Origin: Halomonas sp. HL-48
Lineage (GTDB): Bacteria > Pseudomonadota > Gammaproteobacteria > Pseudomonadales > Halomonadaceae
Length of the DNA stretch: 64,000 bases
Reading direction: 5' to 3'
Assembly (NCBI RefSeq): GCF_001314875.1
Contig: NZ_LJZS01000003.1
Location: 235,832 to 299,831 of the forward strand
The notes under the pieces are model-generated. The model had not been told where the DNA came from, made no database searches, and saw nothing but the letters and a program-made list of their open reading frames with translations. This document shows, in pieces, positions 28,069 through 36,933 of this stretch (positions within the stretch are counted from its first letter, which is position 1; every line of letters begins with the position of its first letter). Both the position numbers and the translations under genes were made by a program.

Positions 28069-28719
28069 ATGCGTTATGAACTGATTATCTTCGACTGGGA
28101 CGGCACCTTGATGGATTCAGTGCCGCGTATCGTCTCCTGTATGCAGGCGGCCGCCATCGAGGCGGAGTTGGGTGAGCTTGCCCGGGCGGACATTGAAAAC
28201 ATCATTGGTCTTGGGCTGCCGGAGGCCATCGACACGCTTTGTCCGGGCATCCTGCCGGCCCAGGCGGAACGCCTGCGCGAACGTTATGCCCACCATTTTG
28301 TCCATGTCGACACCACCCCGATGCGCTTTTTTGCCGGCGTTGAAGATCATCTGGCGCGCCTGCGTGCACGCGAGATGCCACGTCTTGCGGTCGCGACCGG
28401 TAAAAGTCGTCGCGGACTCGATCGGATTTTTCGCGAGACGGGCAGCCTCGACTGGTTTCATGCCAGTCGCACCGCCGACGAAACGCGTTCGAAGCCCCAT
28501 CCGCAGATGCTGATGGAGTTGCTCGACGAGTTGGCCGTGCCGGTGGAGCGGGCGGTGATGGTCGGTGATACCGAATACGATCTGGAAATGGCCCGGGCGA
28601 TAGGAATGCCGCGGGTCGGTGTGAGCTATGGGGTGCATACCCCCGAGCGTCTGGCCGTCAGCCAGCCGGAAACAATTGCCCACAGCGTCGATGAGCTGTT
28701 TGCGTGGCTTCAGGCGTAA
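28069..28719 (+). CDS. HAD-superfamily hydrolase, phosphoglycolate-phosphatase-like
   Basis: A 216-residue HAD phosphatase. Motif I is FDWDGTLMDS (Asp9 nucleophile, Asp11), motif II VATGKSRRGLD and motif IV MVGDTEYDLEMA; the cap domain lies between. It starts 10 bases after rluC and is followed by sppA. Such proteins hydrolyse small phosphate esters, and the substrate cannot be told from sequence. The rluC-HAD-sppA order matches Pseudomonas. Confidence 0.9.
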   Translation: MRYELIIFDWDGTLMDSVPRIVSCMQAAAIEAELGELARADIENIIGLGLPEAIDTLCPGILPAQAERLRERYAHHFVHVDTTPMRFFAGVEDHLARLRAREMPRLAVATGKSRRGLDRIFRETGSLDWFHASRTADETRSKPHPQMLMELLDELAVPVERAVMVGDTEYDLEMARAIGMPRVGVSYGVHTPERLAVSQPETIAHSVDELFAWLQA

Positions 28720-28752
28720 CCAGTCAGCGTGTCAATGAGGAAGCAGTGAGTG

Positions 28753-29856
28753 ATGAAAGATGATGAGTCGCGTCGCGACGAGCACCTAGAGACGCCGTCC
28801 GAGCAGCAATCGCAGGAAGACCGCTGGACCCAGGGTGCCGAAGTCCCTCCGGGGAAAGAGAGTCAACCCTCAGGGCAGCCGGATGACGACGCCGAGACGC
28901 TGCGCGAGCGACAGCGCCTGGCGCAGCTCGAGATGATGGACCACTGGATCGGTGGCGTGCTGGCCGAGCAGCGTCGTTCGCGCCGCTGGAAGCTGTTCTT
29001 CCGCCTGCTGATGCTCAGCCTTCTGGCGGCGGCCATCGGCATAGGGGTATATCAGTTTTATGCGCCCTCGACGACCGCGCCGACGTCGCAGGCACACCTG
29101 GCAAGGATCGACGTGAACGGGGTGATTGCCGAGGATGCCCCGGCCAATGCCGAGCGGATCATCGAAGGGTTGCGCAACGCCTGGGAGGCCGATAGCGCCA
29201 AGGCCGTGGTGCTCCACATCAATAGCCCGGGCGGCAGCCCCGTTCAGTCGCAGCGTATTTATGCAGAAATTATGCGGCTGCGCGAATCGGGCGATAAGCC
29301 TATCGTGGCCGTCATCGAAGATATCGGTGCCAGCGGCGCTTATTACATTGCCGCCGCCGCTGACGACATCGTGGCGTCGCCGGTGAGTCTGGTGGGCTCC
29401 ATCGGGGTGATTTATTCCGGCTTCGGGCTGCAGGAAGCCATTGATCGGGTGGGCGTCGAGCGGCGCGTGTTGACCGCCGGGGACAACAAGGCTTTTCTCG
29501 ATCCCTTTCAGCCGTTTGACGACGAAGATGAGGAATTCTGGCAGGGCGTATTGAACAGTACCCATCAGCAGTTTATCGATGATGTCAAAGCCGGTCGCGG
29601 TGATCGTTTGAGCGATGATGACTCATTGTTCAGCGGCCTGGTGTGGAGCGGCGAGCAGGCCGAAACGCTGGGGCTGGTCGATCAGCTTGGCAGTATCGAC
29701 GATGTGGCGCGGGAATATGCCGACGATGCTGACTGGCAGAACTATACGCCGAGTCTCGATCCGTTTGATCGCCTGACCCGGCGCTTTACCCAGACGGCGG
29801 CTCAGCTGATGGGCGTGGATACCTCGCCGTCGCCGCTGCGTTTTCAGGCCCCGTAA
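28753..29856 (+). CDS. sppA: Signal peptide peptidase SppA-type S49 serine protease
   Basis: A 367-residue membrane-anchored peptidase of family S49 that degrades cleaved signal peptides. A charged cytoplasmic N-terminus (about 1-80) precedes one membrane helix (FFRLLMLSLLAAAIGIGVYQ). The catalytic domain has the Ser region (VIEDIGASGAYYIAAAADDI) and the Lys region (ERRVLTAGDNKAFLDPFQPF). This is the short single-domain form, about half of E. coli SppA. AGGAAG lies nine bases before ATG 28753; GTG 28750 is an alternative. It is convergent with maf. Confidence 0.92.
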   Translation: MKDDESRRDEHLETPSEQQSQEDRWTQGAEVPPGKESQPSGQPDDDAETLRERQRLAQLEMMDHWIGGVLAEQRRSRRWKLFFRLLMLSLLAAAIGIGVYQFYAPSTTAPTSQAHLARIDVNGVIAEDAPANAERIIEGLRNAWEADSAKAVVLHINSPGGSPVQSQRIYAEIMRLRESGDKPIVAVIEDIGASGAYYIAAAADDIVASPVSLVGSIGVIYSGFGLQEAIDRVGVERRVLTAGDNKAFLDPFQPFDDEDEEFWQGVLNSTHQQFIDDVKAGRGDRLSDDDSLFSGLVWSGEQAETLGLVDQLGSIDDVAREYADDADWQNYTPSLDPFDRLTRRFTQTAAQLMGVDTSPSPLRFQAP

Positions 29857-29861
29857 AGTTA

Positions 29862-30458
29862 TCAGGCGCTGAGCGGGTCGAGGCCCGCCTGGCGCAGCAT
29901 GTCGCACAGCGCAATCAGCGGTAAGCCGATGAGCGCATTGGGATCATGGCCGTCTAGGCGTTCGAAAAGACTGATGCCCAAACCTTCCATGCGGAAGCTT
30001 CCGGCACTGTCGAGCGGCTGTTCTTTATTGACGTAGACGCTGACTTCTTCACGGGTAAGCTTTCTGAACACTACGTCGAAGGGCTCTACGTGGACCCGGT
30101 GCGTGTGGTGGCGGGTGTCGAGCAGCGCCAGCCCGGTCAGGAAGGTGACGCGATGGCCGGAAAAACGGTTGAGGTTGTGTTCGGCGCGCTCGACGGTATG
30201 CGGCTTGCCGAGGATATCGCCCTCAAAGACGGCAACCTGATCGGAGCCGATGATGCAATGGTCAGGGAAACGGTCGGCGACGGCGTTGGCTTTACTTAAC
30301 GCCAGTCGATGAACCAACTGGTGAGGTGTTTCTCCCGCCTTGGGTGTTTCATCGATATCGGGAGAGCAGCATTCATAGGGCATCTGCAGGCGATCGAGCA
30401 GTTGGCGTCGCGAACGTGAACTCGAGGCCAATACCAGCGCGGGCGTTGCGTTAGGCAT
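29862..30458 (-). CDS. maf: Maf family nucleoside-triphosphate pyrophosphatase (YceF-like)
   Basis: Maf proteins hydrolyse non-canonical nucleotides; the YceF branch prefers 7-methyl-GTP. From ATG 30458 it has 198 residues. The start was chosen for AAGGA seven bases upstream and the typical beginning LVLASSSRSRRQLLDRL. The conserved SPDIDETPKAGETP, IIGSDQVAVFEG and GSFRMEGLG are present. It diverges from yceD over 155 bases. Assignment to the YceF branch rests on its place next to yceD-rpmF. Confidence 0.92.
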   Translation of the reverse strand: MPNATPALVLASSSRSRRQLLDRLQMPYECCSPDIDETPKAGETPHQLVHRLALSKANAVADRFPDHCIIGSDQVAVFEGDILGKPHTVERAEHNLNRFSGHRVTFLTGLALLDTRHHTHRVHVEPFDVVFRKLTREEVSVYVNKEQPLDSAGSFRMEGLGISLFERLDGHDPNALIGLPLIALCDMLRQAGLDPLSA

Positions 30459-30575
30459 AGGGTTTTCCTTCATGAGGCAAGTGTCTTGATCGGTAAGGCA
30501 GCGGCGTTTATGGCCAAGGCGCTTAGGTATGTCGCGTATCCTAGCGCATGACGGCAAAGAATTGTGTCCTTGGCT

Positions 30576-30604
30576 TTGACACCAGCATGGGGAGTGCCTA
30601 TCAT
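30576..30604 (+). promoter_or_regulatory. Sigma-70 promoter for yceD-rpmF-plsX-fab
   Basis: TTGACA (30576-30581) and TATCAT (30599-30604) are separated by 17 bases: a perfect -35 and a 5/6 -10. The expected transcription start (30610-30614) coincides with the yceD ATG at 30614, so the mRNA would be leaderless or nearly so. No ribosome binding site precedes that ATG, which agrees. Confidence 0.7.
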
Positions 30605-30613
30605 TGCGCGCCT

Positions 30614-31141
30614 ATGTTGACCACACAACTCCCCAGCCGGGTTGAGCCTTACAAGCTTGCAGCCCGCCGCGAACGACTCGAAGGCCTGGTGGCGCTTGAC
30701 AAGCTGCCACGCCTCGCCGAAGAAGTCGGCCCCCAATCCGGCGACTGCCATGTCGTGCTCGATTTTGGCGTGGATGCCCAGGGGCGACGTGAAATTCGTG
30801 GCCACCTGCAAGCAACACTGGCGCTGCCTTGCCGCCGTTGTCTGGAGCCGCTCAGCCAGGATGTCGCCAGCGACTTTGTGTTGGGCATGGTGGCCGATGA
30901 AAGCTTGGCCGGTGAGCTGCCCGCCAGTCACGAACCGGTGCTGGTGGAAAATGAACAGCTGGACTTGCTGACGGTCGTTGAGGACGAACTAATCCTCAGC
31001 CTACCCCAGGTGGTCTACCACGACGAGGCAGATTGCCACGTTTCGGCAGAACAACTGGTCAGCAAGACAGAAGGTGGGGAAGACGCATCAGCCCCTGCCA
31101 ATCCTTTCGCGGTGCTTAGCACGCTGAAAGGCAAGAAGTAA
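30614..31141 (+). CDS. yceD: YceD (DUF177) 23S rRNA accumulation protein
   Basis: YceD belongs to the DUF177 family, needed for normal 23S rRNA levels in plants and bacteria. From ATG 30614 it has 175 residues (E. coli 173). The start MLTTQLPSRVEPYKLAARRE fits the family; upstream in-frame ATGs at 30548 and 30587 would precede or overlap the promoter. A CxxC pair (LPCRRCLEPL) and a second cysteine near DEADCHV are visible, the metal-binding pattern of the family. It heads the rpmF-plsX-fabDG-acpP operon, which couples ribosome and lipid synthesis. Confidence 0.93.
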   Translation: MLTTQLPSRVEPYKLAARRERLEGLVALDKLPRLAEEVGPQSGDCHVVLDFGVDAQGRREIRGHLQATLALPCRRCLEPLSQDVASDFVLGMVADESLAGELPASHEPVLVENEQLDLLTVVEDELILSLPQVVYHDEADCHVSAEQLVSKTEGGEDASAPANPFAVLSTLKGKK

Positions 31142-31175
31142 GCACCCATAAACCGACAGACCCTGGAGTACTCCC

Positions 31176-31346
31176 ATGGCAGTTCAAAAGAACCGTAAAA
31201 CTCGTTCCAAGCGCGGTATGCGTCGTAGCCACGATGCGCTGACCGCCCCTACACTGTCTCAGGACAAGGAAACGGGCACCACGCACCTGCGTCACCACGT
31301 TTCTCCGGATGGTTTCTATCGCGGTCGTAAGGTTGTTGACGCTTAA
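31176..31346 (+). CDS. rpmF: 50S ribosomal protein L32
   Basis: L32 is a 56-residue basic ribosomal protein beginning [20 protein letters not shown] and ending [17 protein letters not shown]. The ATG is preceded by TGGAG. No cysteines are present, so this is the zinc-free form. It lies 34 bases after yceD and before plsX, the almost universal proteobacterial order. Confidence 0.97.
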   Translation: MAVQKNRKTRSKRGMRRSHDALTAPTLSQDKETGTTHLRHHVSPDGFYRGRKVVDA

Positions 31347-31388
31347 CGCGTCATTGCCTGTCGATACGGCTAAACGAATGGGTGCTTT

Positions 31389-32411
31389 GTGCGCCTAGCA
31401 ATTGATGTTATGGGCGGTGATCAAGGCCCCCATGCGCTAATTGAAGGGGCTGCCAGGGCCGTAACTTACCACCCTGGTCTGGAACTTGTTCTGTTTGGTC
31501 CGCGTCAGCAAATCGATGCTGAGCTTTCGCGTTTGCCGCGGCCATTGGCTGCGGCAACGTCACGTTTGGCGGTCCATGATGTCACCAGCAGCGTGGCCAT
31601 GACGGCAACAGCTGCCTGGGCACTTCGCCGCGGTCAGTCGACCAGCATGGCGCACATGCTGCGCTGCGTGGCGCAGGGCGGCGCCCAGGCTGGAGTCAGC
31701 GTCGGCAATACAGCAGCGCTGGTGGCCCTTGCGCGTCGCGAACTGGGCATGTTGGCAGGTATGTCGCGGCCGGCGATCAGCACGGCGATCCCCGCGCGTC
31801 GGGGGCGACGCTGTTACTTGCTCGATCTGGGCGCGAATGTCGATTCACCGGCGAGTCGTCTGGTCGAATTCGCCCTGATTGGCGCAGCAATGGCCCGTCA
31901 GGTCGACCAGATCGAATGGCCCCGCGTGGCACTGCTCAACGTTGGCGCCGAGTCGACCAAAGGCAGTGCCAGCGTTCGCGAAGCCGACCGATTGCTGCGT
32001 GAATCGGCCACCGAGCTGCCGTTTGCCTACCTTGGCTATGCCGAGGGTGGCGATATTTTCAAGGGCGAGCTGGATGTGATCGTCTGCGACGGTTTCGCAG
32101 GCAATGCGGTGCTCAAGGCAAGCGAAGGCCTAGCCGGCATGCTGGTCGAGCGCGTTCAGTCGGCCTTTGCGTCACGCCTGAGAGGCCGCCTGGCAAGCTG
32201 GATCGCCAAGCCGGTACTAAAACAGTTAAAGCAAGAGCTGGACCCGGTGCGCTATAACGGTGCCAGCTTGCTGGGCCTGCAGGGTATCGTCGTGAAAAGC
32301 CACGGTGGTGCCCAGGCAGAAGGTTTTTACTATGCCATTCGCCGCGCCATGCAGGAGGTCGAGCACGACTTGCCCGAGCGGCTCGCCAAGCGCTGGACCT
32401 TGCATGGATAG
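31389..32411 (+). CDS. plsX: Phosphate acyltransferase PlsX
   Basis: PlsX converts acyl-ACP to acyl-phosphate, feeding PlsY in phospholipid synthesis. It has 340 residues from GTG 31389. Family segments are RLAIDVMGGDQGPHALIEGA, GVSVGNTAALVALARRELG, ALLNVGAESTKGS and VCDGFAGNAVLKASEG. There is no strong ribosome binding site; translation may be coupled to rpmF 42 bases upstream. fabD follows after a 135-base gap. Confidence 0.96.
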   Translation: MRLAIDVMGGDQGPHALIEGAARAVTYHPGLELVLFGPRQQIDAELSRLPRPLAAATSRLAVHDVTSSVAMTATAAWALRRGQSTSMAHMLRCVAQGGAQAGVSVGNTAALVALARRELGMLAGMSRPAISTAIPARRGRRCYLLDLGANVDSPASRLVEFALIGAAMARQVDQIEWPRVALLNVGAESTKGSASVREADRLLRESATELPFAYLGYAEGGDIFKGELDVIVCDGFAGNAVLKASEGLAGMLVERVQSAFASRLRGRLASWIAKPVLKQLKQELDPVRYNGASLLGLQGIVVKSHGGAQAEGFYYAIRRAMQEVEHDLPERLAKRWTLHG

Positions 32412-32546
32412 CGTCAATTTAAGTCAAAAGCGTAATGGTGATGCCATTGCGCTGCACGTTAGCGGGTTATGCCGAGCAGCAGGATGTGCCCATAACGCGT
32501 CTATCGCTCAACTGAGCAAATGCCTACAAGAGCAAAGGTGAACGAC

Positions 32547-33506
32547 ATGTCTCAACCCCTTGCCCTCATTTTCCCCGGGCAGGGCTCGCAGCAGCTTGGA
32601 ATGCTGCGCGAGCTTGCCGAACGTTACAGCGTGGTGGGAACGACCTTTGAGGAAGCTTCGGATGCGTTAAGCTACGATTTGTGGAAGGTCGTTCAAGAGG
32701 GGCCGGAAGCCTCGCTAAACGCTACCGAGTGCACTCAGCCCGCCTTGCTATCCGCCAGCGTGGCGATATGGCGCGTCTGGCAGGAGCTTGAAGGGCCGCG
32801 CCCCACCGTGATGGCGGGCCATAGCCTGGGCGAATACAGCGCCATGGTGTGCGCGGGTGTGCTGGGGTTTGCCGAGGGCGTGAAGCTGGTTCGTCTGCGC
32901 GGCGAGGCCATGCAGCAAGCGGTGCCTGCCGGTGAAGGCGGTATGGCCGCCATCCTGGGTCTGGATAATGAGGCCGTGGAAGCGGCGTGTGCCCAGGCCG
33001 CGCAGGGCGAGGTGGTGTCAGCGGTCAACTATAATGCCCCTGGGCAGGTCGTCATTGCAGGCGGCAAAGCTGCCGTTGAGCGCGCGATTGCCGCCTGCCA
33101 GGAAGCAGGCGCCAGGCGTGCGATGCCGCTGCCGGTTTCCGTACCGTCACACTGCGACCTGATGCGTCCGGCGGCGGATCGTCTGGCGACGGCCATGCAG
33201 GACATCGAGCTGCGCCCGCCGCGCTATACCGTCATTCAGAACGTGGATGCTGAGGCCCATGCCGACGTCGACACGCTTCGCACCCGCTTGATTGAACAGC
33301 TATACCAGCCCGTGCGCTGGACGTCCTGCATAGAAGCGATGGCCGCCCAGGGGGCGAACGTGTTTATCGAGTGCGGGCCAGGCAAAGTGCTCACCGGCTT
33401 GAATAAACGTATTGTACGTGGCAGCAAAAGCTTGGCGGTGAACGATCCCGACAGCTTGGATGCTGCGCTTGAGCTGGCGCGTGATGCGTTGGCGGATAAT
33501 GCATGA
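32547..33506 (+). CDS. fabD: Malonyl-CoA:ACP transacylase FabD
   Basis: FabD loads malonyl groups on ACP for fatty-acid elongation. From ATG 32547 it has 319 residues; AAGGTGA precedes it and the product begins MSQPLALIFPGQGSQQLGML. The active-site serine lies in AGHSLGEYSA (about residues 90-99), the catalytic His in VPSHCDLM, and the oxyanion region at the start is FPGQGSQ. It is part of the plsX-fabD-fabG-acpP cluster. Confidence 0.97.
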   Translation: MSQPLALIFPGQGSQQLGMLRELAERYSVVGTTFEEASDALSYDLWKVVQEGPEASLNATECTQPALLSASVAIWRVWQELEGPRPTVMAGHSLGEYSAMVCAGVLGFAEGVKLVRLRGEAMQQAVPAGEGGMAAILGLDNEAVEAACAQAAQGEVVSAVNYNAPGQVVIAGGKAAVERAIAACQEAGARRAMPLPVSVPSHCDLMRPAADRLATAMQDIELRPPRYTVIQNVDAEAHADVDTLRTRLIEQLYQPVRWTSCIEAMAAQGANVFIECGPGKVLTGLNKRIVRGSKSLAVNDPDSLDAALELARDALADNA

Positions 33507-33561
33507 TAAGTGGTAACTTTCCGCTATCCTTGCTTGTTTACATGGCGAAAGGCAGGACCTT

Positions 33562-34305
33562 ATGACCCAAGAACGTAGAGTAGCCCTTGTCACGGGGGCG
33601 AGCCGAGGTATTGGCCGGGCGGTGGCATATGAACTGAGTCGCCAGGGGCGCATCGTCGTCGGTACCGCGACGACTGAGGCGGGCGCCGGAAAAATCGATG
33701 CCGCCTTTGCTGAGCAGGGTATCGAAGGCGCAGGCTTATGCCTTGATGTGACCGATCAGGCGAGCATCGATGGTGTGCTGAAAACCATCGTTGAACGTTT
33801 TGGCGCGCCGACGATCCTGGTCAATAACGCCGGTATCACCCGCGATAACTTGCTGATGCGCATGAAAGAAGACGAATGGGATTCGGTGATGGACACCAAT
33901 CTCAAGTCGGTCTACCGGGTCAGCAAGGCGTGTCTGCGCGGGATGACCAAGGCGCGTTTTGGGCGTATCGTGTCGATCAGCTCGGTGGTGGCGACCATGG
34001 GCAACCTGGGTCAAACTAACTATGCGGCGGCGAAGGCCGGCATGGAAGGCTTTAGCCGGGCGTTGGCGCGTGAAGTGGCCTCGCGGGCTATTACGGTCAA
34101 TGCGGTGGCGCCGGGCTTTATTGCGACCGACATGACCGAAGCATTACCGGAAGCGCAGCACGAGATGCTGTTGAAGCAAATTCCGCTGGCGCGTCTTGGA
34201 TCGGCGGAAGAAATCGCCTCAGCAGTTGGTTTTCTGGCCAGTGATGCGGCAGGATATATCACTGGCGAGACGCTGCACGTTAACGGCGGCATGAATATGC
34301 GTTGA
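33562..34305 (+). CDS. fabG: 3-oxoacyl-ACP reductase FabG
   Basis: FabG is the NADPH-dependent short-chain reductase of fatty-acid elongation. It has 247 residues. Cofactor loop [12 protein letters not shown] (about 11-22), [14 protein letters not shown], the catalytic Ser in [11 protein letters not shown] and the Tyr/Lys pair in [13 protein letters not shown] are visible. GGACCTT lies upstream of the ATG. It lies between fabD and acpP, which fits the primary FabG rather than another short-chain dehydrogenase. Confidence 0.97.
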   Translation: MTQERRVALVTGASRGIGRAVAYELSRQGRIVVGTATTEAGAGKIDAAFAEQGIEGAGLCLDVTDQASIDGVLKTIVERFGAPTILVNNAGITRDNLLMRMKEDEWDSVMDTNLKSVYRVSKACLRGMTKARFGRIVSISSVVATMGNLGQTNYAAAKAGMEGFSRALAREVASRAITVNAVAPGFIATDMTEALPEAQHEMLLKQIPLARLGSAEEIASAVGFLASDAAGYITGETLHVNGGMNMR

Positions 34306-34429
34306 TGGCCTTTGGTCTGGCGGTTGCGTCAGCTTAAGGGCGTCTATAAACTACCCCGCAGCTTTTGGCTTGCGGTTCCCAAATAGCTGGTTATCCAAAA
34401 CGGCTAATGTGAATGACTGGAGTACGTTG

Positions 34430-34663
34430 ATGAGTACTATTGAAGAGCGCGTAAAGAAAGTAGTGGCTGAGCGCCTGAACGTTAAAGAAGAAGATATCCA
34501 GAATAGCTCTTCTTTTACTGAAGATCTGGGTGCTGACTCGCTTGACACGGTTGAGCTCGTCATGGCGCTGGAAGAAGAATTTGATACCGAGATTCCGGAC
34601 GAAGAAGCCGAGAAGATCACTACGGTTCAAGAAGCTATCGACTACGTTAACGCCCATCAGTAA
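34430..34663 (+). CDS. acpP: Acyl carrier protein
   Basis: ACP carries growing acyl chains on a phosphopantetheine arm. It has 77 residues from ATG 34430, beginning [20 protein letters not shown]. The attachment serine is in [15 protein letters not shown]. It is very acidic, as usual. TGGAG precedes the ATG. The start was chosen over an in-frame upstream ATG at 34370 because it matches the family length. A strong terminator follows. Confidence 0.98.
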   Translation: MSTIEERVKKVVAERLNVKEEDIQNSSSFTEDLGADSLDTVELVMALEEEFDTEIPDEEAEKITTVQEAIDYVNAHQ

Positions 34664-34715
34664 GGGTTAGTTGATGCAGCGAACTCGGGTAGGTGGCTTT
34701 ATGTCTACCCGCATT

Positions 34716-34747
34716 AAAAAGCCGTCCTTCCAAGGGACGGCTTTTTT
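34716..34747 (+). terminator. Terminator after acpP
   Basis: AAAAAGCCGTCC (34716-34727), a seven-base loop and GGACGGC followed by six T form a classical intrinsic terminator. It ends the yceD-acpP transcript and separates it from fabF. Confidence 0.92.
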
Positions 34748-34785
34748 GCTTTGCGGTCACACTGAATTTAACGTTCAATCTCCGT

Positions 34786-34791
34786 TATACT
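34786..34791 (+). promoter_or_regulatory. Possible -10 element for fabF
   Basis: TATACT lies 39 bases after the acpP terminator and 69 bases before the fabF ATG. The hexamer at the -35 distance (TGAATT, 34763-34768, 17-base spacer) is poor. The position after a terminator supports a separate fabF promoter. Confidence 0.45.
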
Positions 34792-34860
34792 AGCGACAAC
34801 ATTGACGGCAGCTACTGACCCACATGGGTCGAGTCACCATGAATCCCTGGAGGAAAGTTG

Positions 34861-36099
34861 ATGGCGCGAAGAAGGGTAGTGGTAACTGGGTTAGGCCTGG
34901 TGACCCCCGTTGGAAACACGGTCCAAGAGTCGTGGGCCAATATTGTGGCCGGAAAAAGCGGTATTGCGCCGATCGAGCACTTCGATACCAGCGGTTTCAA
35001 TACGCAATTTGGCGGATCGGTTAAAAATTTCGATATCAGTCCGTATCTGAATCCCAAAGATGCCCGCAAGATGGATCTGTTCATCCAATACGGGATGGCG
35101 GCGGGCGGTCAGGCGATTCAGGACGCAGGCATTGAGTGCACCGAAGACAACGCCGAGCGTATCGGCGTGGCGATCGGGTCGGGCATTGGCGGTCTGCCAA
35201 TGATCGAGCACAATCACAACGCGCTGAATAAAGGCGGCGCGAGGCGCATTTCGCCGTTCTTTGTACCCGGCTCAATCATCAATATGATCTCGGGCAACAT
35301 GGCGATCCAGCACGGTTTCAAGGGCCCCAATATTGCCATTACCACGGCCTGCACCACCGGCACCCACAACATCGGCTACAGCGCGCGCACGATTGCCTAC
35401 GGCGACGCCGACGTCATGGTATGTGGCGGCGCGGAGATGGCCACCACGCCGCTGGGGCTGGGCGGTTTCTCGGCCGCCCGTGCGCTCTCGACGCGCAACG
35501 ACGATCCCGAGGCCGCCAGCCGTCCCTGGGACGCCGACCGCGATGGCTTTGTGCTGTCGGACGGTGCGGGGGTGCTGGTGCTTGAAGAGTTTGAGCACGC
35601 CAAGGCGCGCGGTGCGACCATTTATGCTGAGCTGGCTGGCTTTGGCATGAGCGACGACGCCTACCACATGACGTCGCCGCCCGAAGATGGCAGCGGGGCG
35701 GCCATGTCGATGAGCAACGCCATCAAGGATGCGCAGCTTGATCCTGACAAGGTGGATTATATCAATGCCCACGGCACCTCGACGGCGGCAGGCGACCTGG
35801 CGGAAAGCCGTGCCGTCGAAAGCGTCATGGGGCAGGCGGCGCAGCGAGTGGCAGTCAGCTCTACCAAGTCGATGATCGGGCACCTGCTGGGTGCGGCCGG
35901 GGCGGTCGAGGCGGTATTTAGCGTGCTGGCCATTCGCGATCAGGTGGCTCCGCCGACGATCAACCTGGATAATCCTCAGGAAGGTTGCCGCCTTGATTAT
36001 GTGCCGCACACTGCGCGTGATATGCGCATCGAGGTAGCCCTGTCGAACTCTTTCGGCTTCGGTGGCACCAACGGTTCGCTGCTGTTCAAAAAGGTGTAA
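34861..36099 (+). CDS. fabF: 3-oxoacyl-ACP synthase II FabF
   Basis: FabF condenses malonyl-ACP with acyl-ACP and is needed for temperature control of unsaturated fatty acids. From ATG 34861 it has 412 residues; GGAGGAAA lies before it, and a TTG three bases upstream was rejected. The catalytic Cys is in [14 protein letters not shown] (about residue 164), the histidines in [11 protein letters not shown] and [15 protein letters not shown]. It starts a second transcript leading to pabC, mltG and tmk. Confidence 0.97.
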   Translation: MARRRVVVTGLGLVTPVGNTVQESWANIVAGKSGIAPIEHFDTSGFNTQFGGSVKNFDISPYLNPKDARKMDLFIQYGMAAGGQAIQDAGIECTEDNAERIGVAIGSGIGGLPMIEHNHNALNKGGARRISPFFVPGSIINMISGNMAIQHGFKGPNIAITTACTTGTHNIGYSARTIAYGDADVMVCGGAEMATTPLGLGGFSAARALSTRNDDPEAASRPWDADRDGFVLSDGAGVLVLEEFEHAKARGATIYAELAGFGMSDDAYHMTSPPEDGSGAAMSMSNAIKDAQLDPDKVDYINAHGTSTAAGDLAESRAVESVMGQAAQRVAVSSTKSMIGHLLGAAGAVEAVFSVLAIRDQVAPPTINLDNPQEGCRLDYVPHTARDMRIEVALSNSFGFGGTNGSLLFKKV

Positions 36100-36105
36100 G
36101 TCACG

Positions 36106-36909
36106 ATGAGTCAGCCCTGGGTGCCGTTTGATGACCGTGGGCTGGCCTATGGTGACGGCGTTTTTGAAACGATCCTGCTTTATCAAGGCCGGCCGATGCT
36201 TTGGGCGCACCACGTCAAGCGGCTTTTTGAAGGCTGCCGGCGGTTGGCGATAGACCCGCCCGATGAGACGGCGCTCGCCGCGACTTGGCAGGCGCCCTCT
36301 GGCAGCGAGTGGGAAGTGCTCAAGATCATCGTCACCCGGGGTAGCGGCGGTCGCGGCTATGCGGTTCCAGACGTCGCGGCGCCCCGGCTCATGAGCCGTC
36401 GTGTGCCGTTCCAGTCCGATCCGCAGGCATGGCGCCAGGGTGTCAGCGTGCGCGTCTGTTCGCTACGCCTGGCCCGGCAACCCCGTCTGGCGGGTATCAA
36501 ACACCTTAATCGTCTTGAAAACGTGCTGGCCCGCCAGGAGTGGCAAACATCGGCTTACCGGGAAGGTCTGCTGGCCGATAGCCATGACCTGGTCGTGGAA
36601 GCTACCAGCATGAACCTGTTCTGGCAGCAGGGCGGACGGATCATGACGCCGGACTTGGATCAGTGCGGTGTGGCAGGTACGCTGCGTGCTGCCTTGATAG
36701 AGGCGCAGCACGTGGTGCCTGCCCAGCTGGCCCTGGATGAACTGGCGGCGGTGGACAGGCTTTGGCTGGCGAATTCCGTGCAGGGCGTTTGGCCCATCAG
36801 TGAGTTGTGGTCCTCCGATGGTGCCTGTCTGCGCCGTTGGCAGCCGCTACAACATGATCCTTTGCAAGCAGTGGCGCATCCGCTACTAGGTTTTCCTGCA
36901 GCTCCTTAA
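36106..36909 (+). CDS. pabC: Aminodeoxychorismate lyase PabC
   Basis: PabC splits 4-amino-4-deoxychorismate to p-aminobenzoate and pyruvate for folate synthesis. It has 267 residues of the PLP-dependent class IV aminotransferase fold: FDDRGLAYGDGVFETILL near the start, the PLP lysine in GIKHLNRLENVLARQEW (about residue 132) and VVEATSMNLFW. It lies seven bases after fabF and before mltG, the conserved order of this operon. D-amino-acid aminotransferases share the fold, so the name rests on context too. Confidence 0.93.
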   Translation: MSQPWVPFDDRGLAYGDGVFETILLYQGRPMLWAHHVKRLFEGCRRLAIDPPDETALAATWQAPSGSEWEVLKIIVTRGSGGRGYAVPDVAAPRLMSRRVPFQSDPQAWRQGVSVRVCSLRLARQPRLAGIKHLNRLENVLARQEWQTSAYREGLLADSHDLVVEATSMNLFWQQGGRIMTPDLDQCGVAGTLRAALIEAQHVVPAQLALDELAAVDRLWLANSVQGVWPISELWSSDGACLRRWQPLQHDPLQAVAHPLLGFPAAP

Positions 36910-36933
36910 CGCATTGAATATCGAGGTCTCATA

